Shown in pieces: positions 9,514 to 21,945 of a stretch of 64,000 nt of DNA. Under the pieces are notes generated by a model that worked only from the letters and a program-made list of their open reading frames with translations, made no database searches and was not told the DNA's origin. A program made the translations under genes and the position numbers. The stretch is from Amaurobius ferox (Eukaryota > Arthropoda > Arachnida > Araneae > Amaurobiidae): contig OX578139.1 of NCBI GenBank assembly GCA_951213105.1, positions 73,726,684 to 73,790,683 on the forward strand. Reading direction: 5' to 3'. Numbering within the stretch: position 1 is the first letter of the stretch; each line of letters opens with the position of its first letter.

Positions 9514-12044
9514 ATTCGCGCGGCGACATCATGTCATAAGGTAAAATTGTCCTTATCAAAAATTACCTGTATAGGACTTACCTATGATACCGCCACTAAG
9601 GGTGGAGCATGTAAGCTCCCGGTTCTCAAGCTCGGACTACGAACACACAAAACATAAAGAAATACACATGCTTAATTGCTCAATTTATTTTAATATTTTA
9701 CTTAATAGATATCTATTGTATCTGGAGTAACTATGCTATAATTAAATCAATTATTAAAAAGACACATAATACTGACAATACTGCATTAATATATATATAT
9801 TTACACACATAATAACTTTGACTTAAATTTCTTAAAAACAGTTTCCTTTAAACAATCGATAAAGAATAGTTCTTATAGTTCAATATTACGAACTCGTTCA
9901 TATGGTCTACTCATACGAACTGGTAGTCAATTAATTTAATAATTGTTAAAGGTGTGCCTTCCGTGCTAATAGTGACAATTGAAAGTTGGTTACCTTTTCT
10001 CTTTGTGTTACGTGCATATTCGTGCTATTTCAATGATGTAGGAAAACCGTTACACATCTAACAGCACTCGCTACCATTTTATTGCTCACATTCTACAGAC
10101 ACTTTTCACAAAAACCAAGAACATGATGCTGACTCGTTCGAAAGTTTTAAGTCGACTAAAAAAAACTCAGGTGCGTCTAGGACGCTGTCGAAAAATTGCA
10201 TCTCCTGGAAAGTTCTAGAACATTCTCTCAAACCTTTTTCTTTTCACATTGTAGTGTCGTTGTTGATTCGTTGAAGTGAAGAAGGGGATGCGCTGCTTAT
10301 TTATGTTTGTATTGCCATTGGCTCCCTCCGCAGCATTTAAATAGCTCATTAGCTAGGTTGGCATCCGCAATTGGAATTGCAAAATGGCTAGGTTGGCATC
10401 CGTAATTGGGTGGAAACATGTAATACAAATATTGTGTTACATGATATCCCCCCTTGCAGAGAGAAAATTTCAGCACACGGTAAACATTGCACTGAATACA
10501 TATGTGTACACATTGCGGCCACTATGGGAATGTTGCTTTGATCCACTGCACATATATCTGTCACCGAAATGCAGATCACCGCATGTAAGACACACTATAT
10601 TGTAACATTGACATACATATATCGGTGCATTACAACCGACATGTCACTAAAATGAAGGAACTCGCTGTTCGGAAGATACATCATATCGTACTTGGTAACA
10701 CATATACTGCTGCACATGAAGAAATTATCACTGTTCGGAAGGCACACTATATCGTCACATGGAATTATCATGAGCACGGAAGACACCTTATTGTCACATG
10801 TAATTATCATGAGCACGGAAGACACCTTATTGTCACATGGAATTATCATGAGCACGGAAGACACCTTATTGTCACATGGAATTATCATGAGCACGGAAGA
10901 CACCTTATTGTCACATGGAATTATCATTATTGATCTTATAAGCATATATTTTTTGTATCACGGAAGAATGCGTCACCATCCTGTGACTTAACTTTCAAAG
11001 TTCCGGTACTTCAATATTTATATTTTCATTATGTTGCTTAGTACAGTCTATTGTACACTTCAAATGAAGACTATCATAATTGTTATTTGCATTTCTATTT
11101 ATATACAAGTTCACAACATTATATTACAATATACGCAATTCATTACCTTGATTTCTCATTTTCACAGACGTAAATAATTTTTAGACAATTTTTTAGCTGT
11201 ATATATTTCTTATTTGTTACAATGAATAACATATTATATATTTTTGTGTGTATAAATCATGACTCTTTTGAACACCATATTTATATCATATTACATCGCG
11301 GCATTTAAAATATCAAATATATATACTCATTTCGCAACTCCAAACTACTGTGCATCTCATAATACGCACTTTAAATTTCCTCTTCGACTGCCCTTTCGTG
11401 TGACACAACTGCGCGGGAGGAAGGGGAGAAAAGAAAAAAAGAAAAAAAATTCGCTTGACCCGTAGCTTTCCTCTGTTCCTCTCAACGCGTTTCTATGACA
11501 ACTGCGAATCTGTTGACCCCGCCGGCGACCCTGAATGAGTGTCTTCATTGTTTGCAGAGCGCAAACTTACGTAAAAGGGATTTTACTTGCCTTTTGCATG
11601 TATCGCTAAAGATTTAAACGTTATCGTGCAACTTTGGCGGTATCCTCTTCTCAAGCGCGGGCTTTTAGACTGTCCGGTGGTGAATGTACGAGCTAACATT
11701 GACGTGGGATTTTCTGTCTGTATCTTTTAAGGAATTTATTTACACTTTTTCTTTCAAGTTCTTTTTTTGTATTCTTACTTATATTTATTCTACTTATCTT
11801 GTTAATAATTCTATTTAATTTGATATATATATCGTTTTTTTATTATTATTATCTTATGACCTTAACACAGATCTGACTGTTGAATTATTATTTTGATTTC
11901 ATGTACTTCTAATTTATTGGATTTATTTATCCCTTGTTGCAACAACGCGTGATATATTATTTTATGTGTAGTATTATGAATATACCATGCTTTTATTATG
12001 TTATTGATATAACTGACTTTATGTTCCCGTTTCAGCATAACTTT
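9514..12044 (-). repeat. 5' LTR of the complete gypsy element
   Basis: Direct repeat of 823-3353. Homology stops at 12044, where unrelated AT-rich flanking DNA begins. It should hold the promoter (U3), transcription start and poly(A) signal. I could not fix a TATA box or start site with confidence in such AT-rich DNA. Short open frames inside it, up to 116 codons on either strand, arise from the 39-bp repeat and are not taken as genes. Confidence 0.87.
10763..10918. repeat. 39-bp minisatellite inside the 5' LTR (4 units)
   Basis: Same four units, in the same order and number, as at 2072-2227. Copy number of a tandem repeat usually drifts, so equal counts again argue that the two LTR regions separated very recently. 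Confidence 0.9.
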
Positions 12045-12394
12045 ACATATTTATTTATTTAACTATAATTCTTTCATATTTAATTTTATCTGTTATTTCT
12101 TTTTATTGAACTGACTTTTTATTTATCCTGAATATGAACATGAATCAAAGACGAAAATTCTTACTCAACAAGTAATTCATAGGAAAACTAGATAAACGAG
12201 AATGCCACAATATACCATTATAAGGGCGCTCAAATCGTAGTTTCAATACTGACAAAAGTTACATTTTTTTGCGAAAATAAAATTCAAAACATTAATGTTA
12301 ATGCATCTTATTTTCCGATTTTTTGATTTTTCTAATGTTTTTGACTTAGTTTATTATTTTTCATTTTTATTTATTTATATAATTAATAAATAAT
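12045..12394. other. AT-rich flank of the gypsy element; no gene seen
   Basis: Begins right after the LTR edge (ACATATTT...). The matching target-site duplication would lie left of the tandem array, outside the window, so it cannot be checked. Nothing else recognised. Confidence 0.6.
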
Positions 12395-14367
<1,973 letters not shown>

Positions 14368-14543
14368 ATAAAATCAAGGACAAAGCGTCTTTAAAGCGAA
14401 AAGTCTTGAAAGTCATCCTAAAAGAAAAAAATCCTAAAAGACGTACAAATATATGTTTAATTTTAACATATGTTTTGTACGTCTTTTAGGATATTTTAAA
14501 TGAAAGACCTTTCGTTTTAAAGACGCTTTGTCCTTAATTTTAT
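14368..14543. mobile_element. Hairpin MITE-like inverted repeat
   Basis: The arms fold over nearly their whole length. AAGGACAAAGCGTCTTTAAA at 14376 pairs with the segment ending TTTAAAGACGCTTTGTCCTT at 14534. ATCCTAAAAGACGTACAAAT pairs with the segment around 14470-14503. Coding capacity is nil. No target-site duplication is evident. Confidence 0.7.
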
Positions 14544-14689
14544 AATAAAAAATATTTGATCACTTGCTTAATGTATCACTATAGATAGTATTGTCCCTTT
14601 TTCTGTAGAACCAGTAACTCAGCTGATCGATCATTAAGTGGCCGGTTAAAAAATTTTGTTTACAACTCTTTTTGTCGCATAATTTTATT

Positions 14690-16170
14690 AGAATGCTGTT
14701 CGAACAATTTATCTCTAAATGTATAAGTTGGTCATGAAATAACTTCCTCTATTTACATGCCTGTAACGACCTCACTTTGCAACGAATTAGGGCTTTGTGG
14801 GATATTTAGAAATTTAAAAATGTACGCCCGAGATTTCTGCAGATAAAATGAATCAATCTCTCATGGTTTTTGTTTCAGAGCACTAATTGAGAAACGTTCC
14901 GATAGTGACAATCACTTTTTTATATTCCAATATGATCAGCACTGTAGAAAATCATAAATGGCGTTAAAATATTATTGATAGCGGTAAAGGACGTAGAAAT
15001 AGCACTTTTAAATGTGTTGAAAATTGACAACAAAGAAAAAATAAAATCGATTTGCTGACTTTCTTTCCTCTCTCTTATTGTTTATTGTTAATAAGAAATT
15101 CGATTTGTAAACTTTGTTTCATCTTTTATTTATTATTATAAAACAGAAATTCGATTTCTTGACTTTCTTTCCTCGTTTATTGGTTATTCTAAAACAGAAA
15201 GTTGATTCGTTGACAATCTTTCCTCTCTTATTGATTATTCTAAAACAGAAATTCGATTTGTTGGCTTTCCTTCCTCTTTTATTGATTATTCTAAATCAGA
15301 AATTCGATTTGTTACCTTTCCTTCCTCTTTTATTGATTATTTTGAAACAGAAAGTTGATTCGTTGACTTTCATCATTTATTGATTATTCAAAAACAGAAA
15401 TTCGATTTGTTGACTTTCCTTACACTTTTATTGATTATTCTAAAACGGAAAGTTAATTCGTTGACTTTCTTTCCTCTTTTATTGATTATTCTAAAACAGA
15501 AATTTTCGATTTGTTAATTTTCTTTCATCTTTTATTGTGTGTGTTCAACAGAAAAGTCGACTTATCCGCTTTCTGTCCTGTTTTGGTTTTCATTCTCAAT
15601 GAGAAATTTGATTTATTGACTTTATTTCCTCTTTTGTTGATTAATCTAAAAACAGAAAGTCGATTTTTTTTACTTTCTTTTGCCTTGTATTGTTTGCTCT
15701 TTACAATAAAGTCATCTTATAGGCCTTTTACTGTTTATTCTCAACAAAAAATTCAATTCCGTGACAGTATTTCCTCTTTTGTTCAATATGATAGACCATA
15801 AAGTTGATTTGTTGACTTATTTTTCTCTTTTGGTGTCAATTCGTGACATATTGGAAACTGATTTTCTTCGCCATCTTTAGGTACAGCAATGAAATTTTAG
15901 CGTAATTTATGGTTTTATACAGTGCTGATTACAACGAGATATAAAAATTGGGTATTGCAATTGAAACTCTCCGTAATCCGTGCTCAGAAACCGTAACCGT
16001 GAGAGCTCGACACACTTTATATATAAAAATCTCGAGCAAAAATCTTCAATTTTTAAATCTCAAATGCTATCCCTATTCGTCGAATAGAGTGGTTGCTAAA
16101 GCCTTGTAAATAGTGGGAAGTAATTTTATGTCCATTCTGTATAAAATCACTGAGGTCCTAAACCAAGCGA
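14690..16170. mobile_element. Foldback-like element: diverged inverted arms around a minisatellite
   Basis: The left arm (about 14690-14975) and right arm (about 15890-16170) are imperfect inverted copies. CAGCACTGTAGAAAATCATAAA at 14938 mirrors ATTTATGGTTTTATACAGTGCTG near 15908, and the match continues outward through GTAAATAG...GGAAGT-like blocks. The centre is the tandem array at 15040-15800. The layout resembles foldback (FB) elements, which are defined by long inverted arms and internal tandem repeats. No transposase frame is present. Confidence 0.6.
15040..15800. repeat. ~52-bp degenerate minisatellite (about 14 units)
   Basis: The unit is roughly TTTATTGATTATTCTAAAAC followed by AGAAATTCGATTTGTTGACT and TTCCTTCCTCT. 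Two unit types occur, one with AAATTCGATTTGTTGAC and one with AAAGTTGATTCGTTGAC, partly alternating. Long Leu/Phe-rich open frames here are repeat artefacts. Confidence 0.85.
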
Positions 16171-16675
16171 GTTTCAATTTTCCTAGGGAACATGAGATTA
16201 TTATTGAAAGAAAACTAATGAGTGTTACAACGAAGACGTTATTAGTTCATTTAAACTATACGCGACATTTTGAAAATATATGGCGGTTTGCTCCCTTACG
16301 CGTTATATATATATATACACATATATTTGCTGATTAAGCGTTACCACAAATCAGGAAAATAAAACGGATTTAACGGCTTGCAAAAATGGAACAAATAACT
16401 GAAATAAAGAAATGGGTGTATAATTTTTGGCGCGATATAACGCGGATGATATATTTTAGTCTGAAGTGCAAGCACATGTGTAAACGTGGGTGTATGTGTA
16501 TGCATGCTTCCACTCCAAATAAAAACTATCTTTCTAATTCCATTAATTTCACTATTTTCATCAACATAGAATGTAACAGATAAAATTGTAAGTAGACCAA
16601 ATTAAAGTATCCCTTTTAACCACTTAATTGAACCATTAAGTAGATCTTTGAACTATAGTAACTAGAACTATGAAA

Positions 16676-16728
<53 letters not shown>

Positions 16729-17214
16729 ATATATAAAGTGAATAGGCGCTACCACTTAAGTTTGAAAGCAGCGCTCCTAGCCTCAAAACTTAAAAATTAG
16801 CACTTTGATCTAGAAAACTATGAAAGATACAGAAAAAATACCAACTAGAAAGTTATATATCGTCATAGAATTATTATAACATGATATTTCGCCGAAACAT
16901 ATGGTCCATATAAAAAACTCTAGGAATTACTGTAAGCATCATATACAAATAATGCTTTGTTTCGCAAAATCGTTTCTGATTGCATGTGCAAGAAAATTTG
17001 CAAACGATCATCTATCTGCAGATGTGTGTACTTTGAATAGCATCAAAAAAAGAATATGACAGACTGTTCGAATTAAACTTATTGTGAGATAGTACTGCTA
17101 GACAACAAATTCAGATGAAACGCTGTGGAAGTTACACATCATAACGCCTTGCGATTTTCTACTGCTCTACGGAATGCTGGTGAACGTGCAACAGAAAGTT
17201 ATCTATTCCCTGTA
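16171..17214. other. No gene seen; TA microsatellite at 16677-16736
   Basis: AT-rich DNA with a ~58-bp TA tract. 16113-16583 has two short open frames without recognisable motifs or codon bias. Not annotated as genes. Confidence 0.6.
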
Positions 17215-17769
17215 AAAAAATTTTGAAGGTGGAAGGCTCATTGAGAAGAACAATGCAAGGACGTCAATGTATTTTTCGATTCCAAAGAATATCATTTTTT
17301 ATTATCTCATGCATGTTTTGATTTTTAAATGAATTTATTCCAGTTGTGAAAAAATATTCCGTTCTTCTATGTTTTACTTTATTTTCTTGTTAAATAAGAT
17401 TATTTTACTACACATTTTAAGTTTTAGTAAATAAGTAATGGAAAATATACAAATTCAAATTAATTTACAAATATTTTCACATAAAGCTGGTATTTCTATA
17501 AATGTCCAAGAATACAAATGGTAATCCTGAAGAAAGATGTGCGAGAGAACGTTGAAATCGAAAAATTTTATTCCCTTTCTTCAACCACATCTATTTATAG
17601 AACAGAGAATTCGGTTTTACATAAATCCAGTCTATACTATAGAACCTGCTCAATTTTGAAGAGAATGGGGAGTAAAAATAAAACAGAAAATGCATCAAAA
17701 TAATATATTTTCCTCATATTGTGTGGGAAGGTTACTTCGACAAGTTTTCGTTTTGAATATTTTCATATA

Positions 17770-18022
17770 CAGGGTTGATAAAATAAAACGTCCGGAAAAG
17801 TTTTTTCGGAACTTCGTGAAAATGTGATCTAAACAGCAAGGAGATCATTAGAAGAATTTTCCGGGCCAATTTTAAATTGTCAACCCTGTATTTATATACA
17901 CAGGGTTGCCAAAATGAAACTGACCCGGAAACGTTTTTTTCGGAATTTCGTGAAAACGTTATCTAAACAGCAAGGAAATCATTACAAGGGTTTTCCGGGC
18001 CAGTTTTATTTTATCAACCCTG
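17770..18022. mobile_element. Two tandem MITEs with CAGGGTTG termini and a TA target duplication
   Basis: Copy 1 is 17770-17888 and copy 2 is 17901-18022. Each starts CAGGGTTG and ends CAACCCTG, with subterminal AAAACGTCCGG-like and CCGGGCCAGTTTT-like matches. The paralogous backbone at 26320-26345 reads TTCATATATAACAG. Here it is TTCATATA-[pair]-TATAACAG, so a single TA is duplicated. TA duplication and short terminal inverted repeats fit the Tc1/mariner superfamily. No transposase is encoded. Confidence 0.8.
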
Positions 18023-18907
18023 TATAACAGAATAACACCTATCTAAGAATCATAAATTCGCTAAAGCTAAAGTAATGCACCATTGACGAAAAAATATGCC
18101 TTTAAAATATGTGCCATTAAAATATGTATCATATAAAAATATACCATCTAAAATTATATTATCTAAAATACAGCCTAAAAAGGTCCTTATAGATCCCCTC
18201 AATTTTCGATTGACGTATCTCTAGAGCTGCATAAGCGGAGTCTACCAATAAGAAAAAGGATTATGCGCTATTGATTGGGAAAGCATGTAGCGCCGATGAA
18301 TTAAACGAATTTAGAATTACTATCTCGATAATGAAGCAAGATAAACGCAAAATTTCGAATTCAAAGTTGTAGAGCATTTTCTATTTAGTATGAAGAGACG
18401 TGTGGTTTGCAAATAAAATTAAAGCATATGATAACAAGAAAGATCAATCATGCATAAAGCACTGATTATGAAACACTTTCCAACTTCAATGCAATTTTAT
18501 ACAAACATCTCTCAAATGCGATACATTCCTGGGTAATATTTTTAAAATTATCACAATACTACATCAATTTATTATATTTGAAAACTTCATCGAAGAAAAT
18601 GAACTTCATTCAAATGACGGCATTGAAATATAAATTGCCTGGTTTAAACATCTCTAAAATGCGATACATTCCTCGGTAATATATTTTAAATTATCATAAC
18701 ACTATAATAATTTATTATATTTGAAAACTTCATCGAAAACAAATGAACTTTATTCAAATCGCGTCATCGACATATAAATCGCCTCTATATAAAAGCAACA
18801 TTTCATTCATAATCATTTTTCCAATCGCTTAATTCATCACAATAATATAATAATTTATTTTATTAAAAAATTTGAAAAACTGTCATCTACCATATTTATT
18901 TTAAAAA

Positions 18908-19873
18908 TCTGATGTGGGCAACACATGACTTTCCTTATATAATGTAATGAATTTACTACTTTTACAGTAAAAAAATAGGTTTTTCTTATAGTAGATACTA
19001 ATATTCTTTCCAAGATATTAAATTTTCGAAAATTAGTCGTCATTTTCATTGATTTAGCATCATTTTTATCCATTTGGCGAGATATTCATTAATTTGGCAA
19101 CATTTCAAAAAAGTCGCCAAGTTGGCGACATTCCGCCAAATTCGTCGCTAAAATCTCGCCAAGCGTTATGCACTAAGAAAAAAGTTATTCTTACAGCAGA
19201 TAAATGACTATTGGCGTTTAAATACAAAATTATTATTCAAAGTATATTTTTTCATAAATGGAACGAGCTAGATCCACGAGAATGATGTCACTCAATTTAT
19301 CGCATGGTATTACATATGAAAAGTGAACATGTTTCTCAATAGGAATTTTTTTTTTTATGTGACTTTTTCATAATTTTTTTGAAAAATGTACAATATCTCG
19401 AGAACGGTTCATGTTAGCGTTCTAAAGTTTATGCCAATCGTTTTCTAATGAAAAATTACATAAGAAATGTCCATTTACGTAACTTTATTAGCGGTTTTGA
19501 TTTTTTGGCGATTTTTTCAAAATTTTATTCGAAAATTTAGGGGGGTTCTGAACATTCGATTACGTATAAAAACAATAGACTTCCAGTGTTTACGGATTGT
19601 GATTTTTGTACCAAATTTGAATCGAATTGTTTCGAATCGGTCCATTCGTTCGTCAGTTATCGTCTTCACAAACTCACTGACACACACACACACACATACT
19701 TTCACACACTTACACACACACACACACACACACAGACATCACTTCAAAAATGTTTGATTCGTGATCAGGGATGCTTGAAACGTGCTCTCCCGTCGAAAAC
19801 TCGAATTCGAATTTTCGACCCCGTCACAATGTATATAAGGAATACCTTATACATTATGTATATAAGGAAAGTA
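18908..19873 (+). mobile_element. Family A element, copy A1 (~966 bp)
   Basis: Starts TCTGATGTGGGCAACACATG after a run of A. It then has a cluster of TTGGCG/CGCCAA motifs (19067-19162), a 400-bp AT-rich middle, a CA microsatellite (19680-19733), a conserved ~120-bp segment with CTCCCGTCGAAAACTCGAAT, and a terminal hairpin of CTTTCCTTATA...TATAAGGAAAG type. Non-autonomous. A TAAAAA lies on both sides, either a 6-bp target duplication or element-borne. Terminal microsatellite plus 3' hairpin recalls Helitron/helentron-associated (DINE-1-like) elements, but no CTRR end is seen. Confidence 0.75.
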
Positions 19874-19898
19874 AAAAGTGAAACCTTTCTCATATATA

Positions 19899-21202
19899 AA
19901 ACAAGAAAGATCAATCATGCTTAAAGCATTGATTATGAAACACTTTCCAACTTCAATGCAACTTTATTTAAACATGTCTAAAATGCAATACATGCCTCGG
20001 TATTATTTTAAAACTTATCACAATACTACATTAATTTATTATATTTGAAACCTTAAACCTTCATCGAAAAAAATTAACTTCATTCAAATGACGGCATTAA
20101 AGTATAAATTGCCTGGTTTAAACATCTCTGAAATGTGATACATTCCTCGGTAATAATTTTAGAATTATCATAATACTACGATAATTTATTATATTTGAAA
20201 ACTTCATCGAAAACAACTGAAATCCATTCAAATGACGTCATAAAAAAATAACACGCCTGGCTCTCTCTATAAAAGCAACATTTCATTTATAAATAATTCC
20301 CCCATTCATGTCATTCATCACAATACTATAATAATTTATTTTATTTAAAAATTAAGACCATTGAGCTACAAGTAAGTAAACTCAATGCGTAAAACTTCAT
20401 CGAAAAATATCGTCCTTCTCTTTCTAAAATCAATGAATATTTCATTCATATCAGCCATGCAGACTCCATGGACTAAATGATTTTGTGTTAAAGAATTACA
20501 GCGATTCTAATACAACTCATTCTACATATTTTGCTGTTTACATTTTACATAGGTGAAAAATAGACTTAATAGTAGAAATAATCAAATTTGGAAGAGCATT
20601 TAAACTGAAATATATTGTCATTGCGTTGTTTCAGTATGTAGATGCACAGAATTTAGGCAAAAATAAAGTAGTTTTAGGACGGATACAACACTCAATATGA
20701 ATTACTTTAAAAATCACGATTTTGACACAGGATGGGTGCCATATATCATGGACACAAGGGGGTCATGTGATCGTTTCATATCATGGACACGTGATCGCTT
20801 CATATACGAGGTGTTATTATTATTTTAATTTTTATTTAAAAACAACTGAATATATTTCGCTGAATTTTTTTTATATATTTTATGGAATAATTTGAATATT
20901 GCCTAAAATTTTCGAAGCAATTTGTGAATTTTAAATCCGCTTAAAAAATGCTTGAAAAATTTGTTCCCATAGGGCTCAATGTATTCCATTTTTTCAACCC
21001 GGGTTCAATCTAAAACTAATTGGGTGATATTATTCATTTATATTCCCATAGGTCCTATAGATAGTCTGAACAACATACTAAAATTTCATTTTGATTAAGT
21101 CATTTTTACGGCAGTTATCGTGCTAACGGACAGACAGACAGACAAACAGACAGACAGAATGAACAAAGTGATAAACACTTTTCAACTTTGTTGTAAAGTG
21201 TT
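19899..21202 (-). mobile_element. Family B element, copy B2 (full length, ~1.3 kb)
   Basis: Reads AACAAGAAAGATCAATCATG at one end. The other end has a (GACA)n tract (21130-21158) and a terminal 29-nt hairpin, AACACTTTTCAAC-TTT-GTTGTAAAGTGTT (12 of 13 pairs, 21174-21202). Internal landmarks are TTACCGAGGAATGTATCGCA-like segments and GCACGATAACTGCCGT-like DNA before the microsatellite. No reading frame. The same two ends bound the other full-length copies. Confidence 0.75.
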
Positions 21203-21305
21203 AATAATTAAACTCTTGGAAAGATATTTATTATATAATACATCTCTTTTTTCTTTCTGGAGGATATAATAAGAGTCAGAATTTAATTGAATATGTTTTT
21301 CTCCC

Positions 21306-21945
21306 TATATTAAATAATTTTTATTTAAAAAACTATCTAACATATTTTACTGAAATTTTTTTATATATTTTATGAGTTAATTTGAATATTTCTAAAATTT
21401 TCGAAGCAATTTCTGAATTTTAAATTCGCTTAAAAGTGTGTGAAACATTAGGCCCCACGGGATTCAATGTATTTCGTTTCTGCAATCCGGGTTCAATAAA
21501 AAACTAATTGGGTGATATTATTCATTTATGTTCCCATAGGTTCCACAGCCCGTCTGAAAAACATACTGAAATTTGATTTTGATGAAGCCATTTTTACGGC
21601 AGTTATCGTGCTAACGGACAGACAGACAAAATGAACAAAGTCATAAACACTTTCAACTTTGTTGTAAAGTGTTAATAACGGACAGACAGACAGACAGAAT
21701 GAACAAAGTCAAAAACACTTTCGACTATGTTGTAAAGTGTTAATAACGGACAGACAGACAGACCGAATGAACAAAGGCATATACACTTCCAACTTTGTTG
21801 TAAAGTGTTAATAACGGACAGACAGACAGACAGAATGAACAAAGTCATAAACACTTTCAACTAAGTTGTAAAGTGTTAATAACGGACAGACAGACAGACA
21901 TAATGAACAAAGTCATAAACACTTTCAACTATGTCGCAAAGTGTT
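21306..21945 (-). mobile_element. Family B fragment B3 with amplified terminus
   Basis: The hairpin half of B, followed by five copies of the terminal unit starting at 21612, 21676, 21744, 21812 and 21880 (period 68 bp after the first). Each contains ACGGACAGACAGACAGACAG-like repeats, GAATGAACAAAGTC and the hairpin CACTTTCAACTTTGTTGTAA. The apparent 62-codon frame across it is a repeat artefact. Confidence 0.8.

Larger units (their letters stand above)
823..12044 (-). mobile_element. Ty3/gypsy LTR retrotransposon, complete, minus strand
   Basis: The element reads right to left: 5' LTR (9514-12044), primer-binding site, leader, gag, pol (protease, RT, RNase H, integrase), a non-coding spacer and 3' LTR (823-3353). 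Domain order with integrase last places it in Ty3/gypsy (Metaviridae). No env-like reading frame follows pol. The LTR ends read AGTTATGC... and ...GCGAATT in element orientation rather than TG...CA, resembling the AGT...AYT ends of the insect mdg4/errantivirus group. The tandem period is 8,691 bp. The left and right repeats (1-3353 and 8692-12044) differ at one site I could find (t510 against g9201), so the arrangement is young. Integrity is broken only by a homopolymer frameshift near the pol 3' end. Confidence 0.93.
18433..21945 (-). mobile_element. Composite insertion in unit C: three B elements and one A element
   Basis: Left joint CATATGAT-AACAAGAAAG, right joint GTGTT-AAAAAAGAGG. The unoccupied paralogue at 26735-26755 reads CATGTGATATAAAAAGAGG. 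The block contains B1 (18433-18868, truncated), A1 (18908-19873, plus strand), B2 (19899-21202, full length) and B3 (21306-21945, partial). It is bounded by a B start on the left and a B hairpin end on the right, as if one B insertion later received the others. Confidence 0.7.

Noticed and set aside
15114..15801. Leu/Phe-rich 89- and 96-codon frames resembling membrane proteins
   Set aside because: Products of the 52-bp minisatellite.
18908..19873. Family A as a canonical Helitron
   Set aside because: It starts with TC after A, but has no CTRR end and the A-run may be a 5-6 bp target duplication. Kept as Helitron/helentron-like only.
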